Below the pieces are notes generated by a model. It was given only the letters and a program-made list of their open reading frames with translations, made no database searches and had not been told where the DNA came from. A DNA stretch of 9,356 bases from a bacterium (lineage in GTDB: Bacteria > Spirochaetota > Spirochaetia > JABEVK01), in assembly GCA_021781625.1 (NCBI GenBank), contig JAJXWL010000055.1, forward strand, positions 1 to 9,356, given 5' to 3'. This document shows positions 7,020-9,356 of this stretch, in pieces; position 1 is the stretch's first letter; every line of letters begins with the position of its first letter. A program made the translations under genes and the position numbers.

Positions 7020-7430
7020 ATGAACAGAGTATTACGTCGAAATGGATGTCCAGGATACCTATAGTCTTTGCGCTTTTGATGCTCAGGGTCAATGCTTTGT
7101 GACTGAAACAACCGTCAAGGCTTAGGCAGCCCAAGTTCTTAGGTACGTGAAGTCCATTGAGAACCGTTTCAAAGACGGGCTCGATATTGTTTCCACAATA
7201 GAGAGATAACAAACGGTGGGAACAGAAGGGGCGATTACGCTATCCATGCCATCGTCAATTCAACCATCAGGACAGGCTTAGGTCTGATTCATAAAGTCAG
7301 AGAGAACGGGCTCCCAAGGCGGACCATTGACCTGTGGTAACCAATCCACGCATATGAGATTGGTCAAGCCGTAAAAACTCGCTCCCTTCTGTTCCTGCCT
7401 ATTTTTTTCCTTGACAGGGGTCGCATAATA
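7020..7430 (+). pseudogene. Degraded IS110-like transposase N-terminal region
   Basis: AAGGAGG sits 6 nt before an ATG at 7020. After two codons a 1-nt frame slip is needed to read EYYVEMDVQDTYSLCAFDAQ, then GQCFVTETTVKA. This resembles the YxGIDVxKxx...VxDxxG..V start of IS110-family (DEDD) transposases, with the first Asp in MDV. An in-frame TAG follows, then AAQVLRYVKSIENRF and a TAA. Further right, shifted frames give YAIHAIVNSTIRTGLGLIHK, VVTNP and HAYEIGQAVKTRSLL, which could be the VxNPxxxR...AVKTD part of the same protein, but these matches are weak. With at least two stops and several frameshifts it cannot be functional. Confidence 0.45.
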
Positions 7431-7455
7431 TGAGGTTGAAAACTATGTTCGGCGC

Positions 7456-7794
7456 TCATGACCTTAATTTACCTTCCATGACTTTCTTATACAAAAGATC
7501 TTCCACATTCCGTCTTTCGTCTATGACTGAAATTATACGTATTTCCTCATCAGTCACCCTGAAGAATATCCGCAAGGGGGATTCGATGATTTCTCGATAT
7601 TCCAGCATTCCAATCTCCTGAAGTTCAGGAATAATTCTGTAGCCTTCTGGATAGTTGGTGCACTTCGCTGTTTTTTCTTTTATCCTGTCGTAGACTTGCC
7701 TGGCGGTTGTTGGTCCAGATATTTCCTTGATGTATGAAATAATCTTGACCAAGTCCGATTTGGCATCAAAGGACCATTTTACTTGCCTGTTCAT
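7456..7794 (-). CDS. RelE/ParE-superfamily toxin
   Basis: This 112-residue protein has the length and order of motifs of RelE/ParE-fold toxins. The N-terminal strand-helix VKWSFDAKSDLVKIISYIKE is followed by GPTTARQVYDRIKEKTAKC, the central NYPEGYRIIPELQEIGMLEY-REI block, and the C-terminal strands LRIFFRVTDEEIRIISVIDE and RRNVEDLLYK. Such proteins either cut mRNA at the ribosome (RelE) or poison gyrase (ParE); the sequence does not decide which. It is the second gene of an operon: its ATG lies 2 nt after the stop of the Phd/YefM antitoxin, with only a weak AGG upstream, so translation is probably coupled. The frame is intact and the operon looks functional. It is the last gene before the IS debris. 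Confidence 0.85.
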   Translation of the reverse strand: MNRQVKWSFDAKSDLVKIISYIKEISGPTTARQVYDRIKEKTAKCTNYPEGYRIIPELQEIGMLEYREIIESPLRIFFRVTDEEIRIISVIDERRNVEDLLYKKVMEGKLRS

Positions 7795-7796
7795 TC

Positions 7797-8069
7797 CTAA
7801 ACCAAGAGACTCTGAATTTCAGAATCAACTTCCTCATTGGTGAAGGTGAGGCCTTTCCTGAAGTCATTTTCTCCAATCGAGAGCACTTTCAATAAATTGA
7901 TTGAGTTGACCATTTTCTGATATGAGTTGACATCAAGCAGAATGGCTTTCGCCTCCCCGTTCTGTGTGATTACTACGGGGTTCCTGCGATCTTCTACCTG
8001 CTTAATCATTTCAGCAGTGTTGGCTTTCACATAAGAAATTGGACGAATATCAGTTTCCAAGTTGAGCAT
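7797..8069 (-). CDS. Phd/YefM-type antitoxin
   Basis: I take the start at the ATG at 8069, not the upstream GTG/ATG codons at 8120 and 8087. AAGGAG (8084-8079) lies 9 nt before it, and the likely transcription start falls near 8085. The 90-residue product has the Phd/YefM DNA-binding and dimerisation block: PISYVKANTAEMIKQVEDRR, then NPVVITQNGEAKAILLDVNS and YQKM (residues 10-53). The acidic C-terminal tail (TNEEVDSEIQSLLV) is the usual toxin-binding part. It should repress its own promoter, especially in complex with the toxin, and neutralise the RelE/ParE protein encoded 2 nt downstream. Confidence 0.88.
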   Translation of the reverse strand: MLNLETDIRPISYVKANTAEMIKQVEDRRNPVVITQNGEAKAILLDVNSYQKMVNSINLLKVLSIGENDFRKGLTFTNEEVDSEIQSLLV

Positions 8070-8091
8070 TTTTAGATTCTCCTTCATCCCA

Positions 8092-8120
8092 ACTATACCA
8101 CGAGTAACTAAGCGGGGCAA
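8092..8120 (-). promoter_or_regulatory. Promoter of the phd-relE operon
   Basis: On the minus strand TTGCCC (8120-8115), a 17-nt spacer and TATAGT (8097-8092) form a sigma-70-type promoter that would start transcription near 8085, giving a short leader before the ATG at 8069. A consensus TTGACA (8133-8128) lies a little further upstream, but its -10 partner (TAGTTA) is poor. Confidence 0.6.
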
Positions 8121-8134
8121 TTTATAGTGTCAAA

Positions 8135-8146
8135 TATAGTACTATA
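8135..8146. promoter_or_regulatory. Perfect 12-bp palindrome, candidate operator of phd-relE
   Basis: TATAGTACTATA is a perfect palindrome immediately upstream of the -35 region. The half-site TATAGT recurs on the + strand at 8124-8129 (TATAGTGT) and, on the minus strand, as the -10 hexamer. Phd/YefM dimers bind short palindromes near their promoters, so these are plausible operator half-sites. Confidence 0.4.
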
Positions 8147-8158
8147 ATAACCTTCCAC

Positions 8159-8174
8159 TGCGCCCGCAGGGTCC
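8159..8174. repeat. 16-bp direct repeat, copy 1 (left boundary of the vapBC unit)
   Basis: TGCGCCCGCAGGGTCC is identical to 8885-8900, 726 bp away, and the vapBC operon lies exactly between the two copies. Its left part (TGCG-CC-CGCA) is a small palindrome. On the gene (minus) strand it follows a GTTGGAA heptamer (8181-8175). Confidence 0.85.
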
Positions 8175-8217
8175 TTCCAACGCCAAAAGCCGAATCCGGT
8201 ATAACAGGATGTTAGAT
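8175..8217 (-). other. attC-like recombination site candidate after vapC
   Basis: On the minus strand ATCTAAC (8217-8211, fits RYYYAAC) is followed 29 nt later by GTTGGAA (8181-8175), close to GTTRRRY, with a small CCG-GATT-CGG hairpin between. Such paired heptamers bound integron attC sites. At 43 bp this is shorter than usual (about 57-141 bp), and the inner arms pair poorly. The site overlaps the vapC stop codon. Confidence 0.3.
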
Positions 8218-8625
8218 GAATTTTTCTTTGTATTGCCGCAGCTCAGTTACTATCCTACTCATGTTTTCAAAATCATTGTCATTATGTAGTAGAGAGACAT
8301 CATTCTCGATAGCAGTCTCAGCAATCAACAAGTCAATGGTACTTCTAATAGTAACACCCGATCTTCGACATCGTACGTTGAGCATAGCGGCTCGCTCAAA
8401 AGATACCTTGCCGTATTTTAGGAAATAAATGGGGATTGTGTCGAAATACTCTTTCAGTTTTTCGAATTCTTTCTCATCCTTGGAACCTTGAAGAACTTCC
8501 TGATAAATGAACTCACTGATTCCCCAAGGTACTCGTTTCTCTAATATGTCTTCAAACAGTACTACTCTTTCATTATTCTGATTTCGTAGGAAATCAATGA
8601 TTACTGATGTATCTACAAGAATCAT
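8212..8625 (-). CDS. vapC: VapC-type PIN-domain toxin
   Basis: This 137-residue protein has all four acidic positions of the PIN nuclease fold: Asp5 in ILVDTSVIIDF, Glu43 in YQEVLQG, Asp98 in TIDLLIAETAI, and Asp116 in LLHNDNDF. VapC proteins are Mg-dependent RNases that cut tRNA or rRNA to stop translation. It starts 2 nt after the vapB stop (TAG, 2 nt, ATG), so translation is probably coupled. Length and motifs are complete, so it is likely active. The stop codon TAA is part of the heptamer of a possible recombination site. It is unrelated at close range to the broken VapC at 4108-4413, which has a different motif set (KAELLLG, GPNDLLIAS). Confidence 0.92.
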   Translation of the reverse strand: MILVDTSVIIDFLRNQNNERVVLFEDILEKRVPWGISEFIYQEVLQGSKDEKEFEKLKEYFDTIPIYFLKYGKVSFERAAMLNVRCRRSGVTIRSTIDLLIAETAIENDVSLLHNDNDFENMSRIVTELRQYKEKFI

Positions 8626-8627
8626 GC

Positions 8628-8825
8628 CTAACTTCTCATCGTCTTGTAGTCATATCCTTCGGAGAATTGGACAGTCCCACGCAACTCACGAAGATCTTTC
8701 AGCTTTCGATTCTTGACGAATTCTTGGAGTGCAACTTCAACAAGTTCTTTCTTTGTATGGATATCCTTGGCATACTTGAAAGCCTCACTCACTAGATTGT
8801 CATCCAAAACTATATTGGTCCGCAT
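8628..8825 (-). CDS. vapB: VapB-type antitoxin
   Basis: I choose the ATG at 8825: AGAGG lies 7 nt upstream and the promoter's predicted start (about 8838) excludes the longer frame back to 8909. The 65-residue product reads MRTNIVLDDNLVSEAFKYAK, a ribbon-helix-helix beta-strand and first helix, then TKKELVEVALQEFVKNRKLK, and a tail LRELRGTVQFSEGYDYKTMR. The RT-N-I-V-L-D opening and the LRG.V.(F/W).. tail are hallmarks of this VapB group, whose members bind DNA with the N-terminus and the toxin's active site with the tail. It is the first gene of the vapBC operon and should autorepress through the palindrome at 8841-8856. Confidence 0.9.
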   Translation of the reverse strand: MRTNIVLDDNLVSEAFKYAKDIHTKKELVEVALQEFVKNRKLKDLRELRGTVQFSEGYDYKTMRS

Positions 8826-8840
8826 GAAGCGCCTCTTGAT

Positions 8841-8873
8841 GTGTATTGTAATACACACTTGACTAACTGTCAA
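8841..8873 (-). promoter_or_regulatory. vapBC promoter with overlapping palindromic operator
   Basis: On the minus strand TTGACA (8873-8868, perfect -35), a 17-nt spacer and TACAAT (8850-8845) make a near-consensus sigma-70 promoter. GTGTATT (8841-8847) and AATACAC (8850-8856) are perfectly complementary arms 2 nt apart, a 16-bp palindrome that covers the -10 box. A VapB dimer bound there would block polymerase, the usual conditional autoregulation. Confidence 0.8.
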
Positions 8874-8884
8874 TTTCTTCGTTT

Positions 8885-8907
8885 TGCGCCCGCAGGGTCC
8901 ACCTAAC
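8885..8907. repeat. 16-bp direct repeat, copy 2, with core-site heptamer (right boundary of the vapBC unit)
   Basis: TGCGCCCGCAGGGTCC (8885-8900) repeats 8159-8174 exactly. Next to it on the + strand is ACCTAAC (8901-8907), i.e. GTTAGGT on the gene strand, which fits GTTRRRY. The IS1182-type fragment begins within about 20 bp on the far side. Confidence 0.8.
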
Positions 8908-8922
8908 AAGGTTGTAGAAAAA

Positions 8923-9141
8923 CTATAGTAGGCCTGTGTCAGCAGTAATCTTTGTTCCTTTGAGAATATTCTTGGAAATCGACATCTCTTGGCAGTTTTT
9001 TTGTAGCCGGTCTAAAATCTCTGGTAAGTGTTTTGATTCGTTAGAATCACCAAATACTCCTGCCCAGGTAATAATTTGGTGTTTCTCGTCAACAGCAACT
9101 ACCCCATTGTATCCTTGAATCACTCCGTGATTTGTGGCCAT
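8923..9141 (-). pseudogene. Internal fragment of an IS1182-type (IS5/IS4-like DDE) transposase
   Basis: The frame reads MATNHGVIQGYNGVVAVDEK, HQIITWAGVFGDSNESKHLP, EILDRLQKNCQEMSISKNIL and KGTKITADTGLL. GVIQGYNG..AVD.KHQ(V/I)I and (V/I)TADTG are characteristic internal motifs of IS1182-type transposases, with catalytic-core Asp residues in the AVDEK and TADTG segments. Both the first half and the C-terminal part (Y.P...F....) are missing, so this is an internal slice of about 70 codons. A 1-nt slip after TADTG would read YYS, closer to the family's TADTGYxS, so the end may also be frameshifted. The left end stops beside the 16-bp repeat; the right end is joined to a group II intron. Confidence 0.7.
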
Positions 9142-9356
9142 CGCTCCATCCCCATTACAGGAACTTCATCACTACTACGAACCGATCCGCCCCTGTGCCG
9201 TGCCTTGGTATTTCCTACTTGCGGGGTCCCCGCTTGAAGTTTTCCCTTATCATCACGACGACAGGTTCCCACGTTCCTTACCATTGCCTATCCTTGGCTC
9301 ACGTCGCCTTTATGCCGGAGACCACAAGCGCAGTAGACAGGTTTCCCGCTTGTTCA
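9120..9356 (-). mobile_element. 5' part of a group II intron with its upstream short frame (runs off the window)
   Basis: On the minus strand the sequence from 9356 downwards (CAAGCGGGAAACCTGTCTAC, then GGCGACGTGAGCCAAGG and ATGGTAAGGAACGTGGGAAC) resembles the conserved region upstream of the reverse-transcriptase gene in bacterial group II introns. A short frame from ATG 9284 to TGA 9120 (54 codons) reads MVRNVGTCRRDDKGKLQAGT, PQVGNTKARHRGGSVRSSDE and VPVMGMERWPQITE. The R(H/G)RGG.VRSSDEVPVMGMER stretch is the part I recognise from these introns. It breaks off after GMER at about 9141, where the transposase slice begins in another frame. The intron-encoded protein and domains V-VI are absent, so this copy cannot splice. 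This identification rests on remembered sequence patterns, not an RNA fold. Confidence 0.6.

Noticed and set aside
6735..7212. Three overlapping minus-strand frames (6735-6974, 6839-7111, 7018-7212)
   Set aside because: They are antisense to or between element remnants, cross the fragment junctions, lack ribosome binding sites and show no protein-like motif pattern.
7411..7435. TTGACA followed by CATAAT near 7411-7430 as a plus-strand promoter
   Set aside because: The two boxes are only about 8 bp apart, and no plus-strand gene follows.
8216..8795. Plus-strand frames at 8216-8428 and 8607-8795
   Set aside because: Shadows of the intact vapC and vapB genes on the other strand.
8159..8900. 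CRISPR array
   Set aside because: Only two copies of the 16-bp repeat, 726 bp apart with genes between; no regular spacers and no cas gene.
8828..8909. Longer vapB starting at 8909
   Set aside because: The extension lies upstream of the predicted transcription start, contains the promoter and operator, and does not match the family N-terminus.

Overview
This is an accessory, rearranged stretch of a bacterial chromosome. Three lipoprotein-type signal peptides, a hybrid sensor kinase and dense toxin-antitoxin and insertion-sequence debris point to a Gram-negative-type bacterium. Some traits (relaxed lipoboxes with Phe at -3, a palindromic AT-rich intergenic repeat) loosely recall Leptospira and its relatives, but the sequence alone does not settle the taxon. 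Composition is uneven: hand counts give 31 G+C in bases 1-60, 18 in 4681-4740, 21 in 8221-8280 and 30 in 9241-9300 (each out of 60), so the window looks like a mosaic.

Layout. (1) 1-2560: ordinary, higher-GC genes. The 3' part of a PAS hybrid histidine kinase/response regulator converges on and overlaps a GH18 (chitinase-like) lipoprotein gene. (2) 2561-3247: a gene-free gap with two copies of a 22-bp repeat. (3) 3248-3655: a small unknown lipoprotein. (4) 3825-4413: a vapBC-type locus with an intact antitoxin and a dead toxin (5' deletion plus in-frame stop). (5) About 4425-4503: the possible first codons of a lost sugar-transferase gene. (6) 4677-5753: an AT-rich 358-residue lipoprotein with its own promoter. 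(7) 5860-7430: a graveyard made, in order, of a truncated IS5-type transposase, an IS66 tnpC scrap, a start-less antitoxin, an unassigned piece and an IS110-like scrap. (8) 7456-8873: two apparently intact minus-strand toxin-antitoxin operons (Phd/YefM + RelE/ParE, then VapB + VapC), each with antitoxin first, a 2-nt gap to the toxin, and a recognisable promoter. (9) 8923-9356: an internal scrap of an IS1182-type transposase fused to the 5' part of a group II intron that runs off the right edge.

How it fits together. The kinase and the GH18 enzyme look like resident genes. From about 2.6 kb rightwards, the contents are what accumulates in a plastic, non-essential region: addiction modules at several stages of decay and mobile-element fragments joined end to end. 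The most unusual structure is on the right. The vapBC operon is bounded by two exact 16-bp repeats 726 bp apart, each preceded (gene strand) by a GTTRRRY-like heptamer, and the heptamer after vapC is complementary to the one before vapB at 6 of 7 positions. This resembles an integron gene cassette or a similar site-specific cassette. It is a hypothesis: no integrase lies in the window and the inner attC arms are poor.
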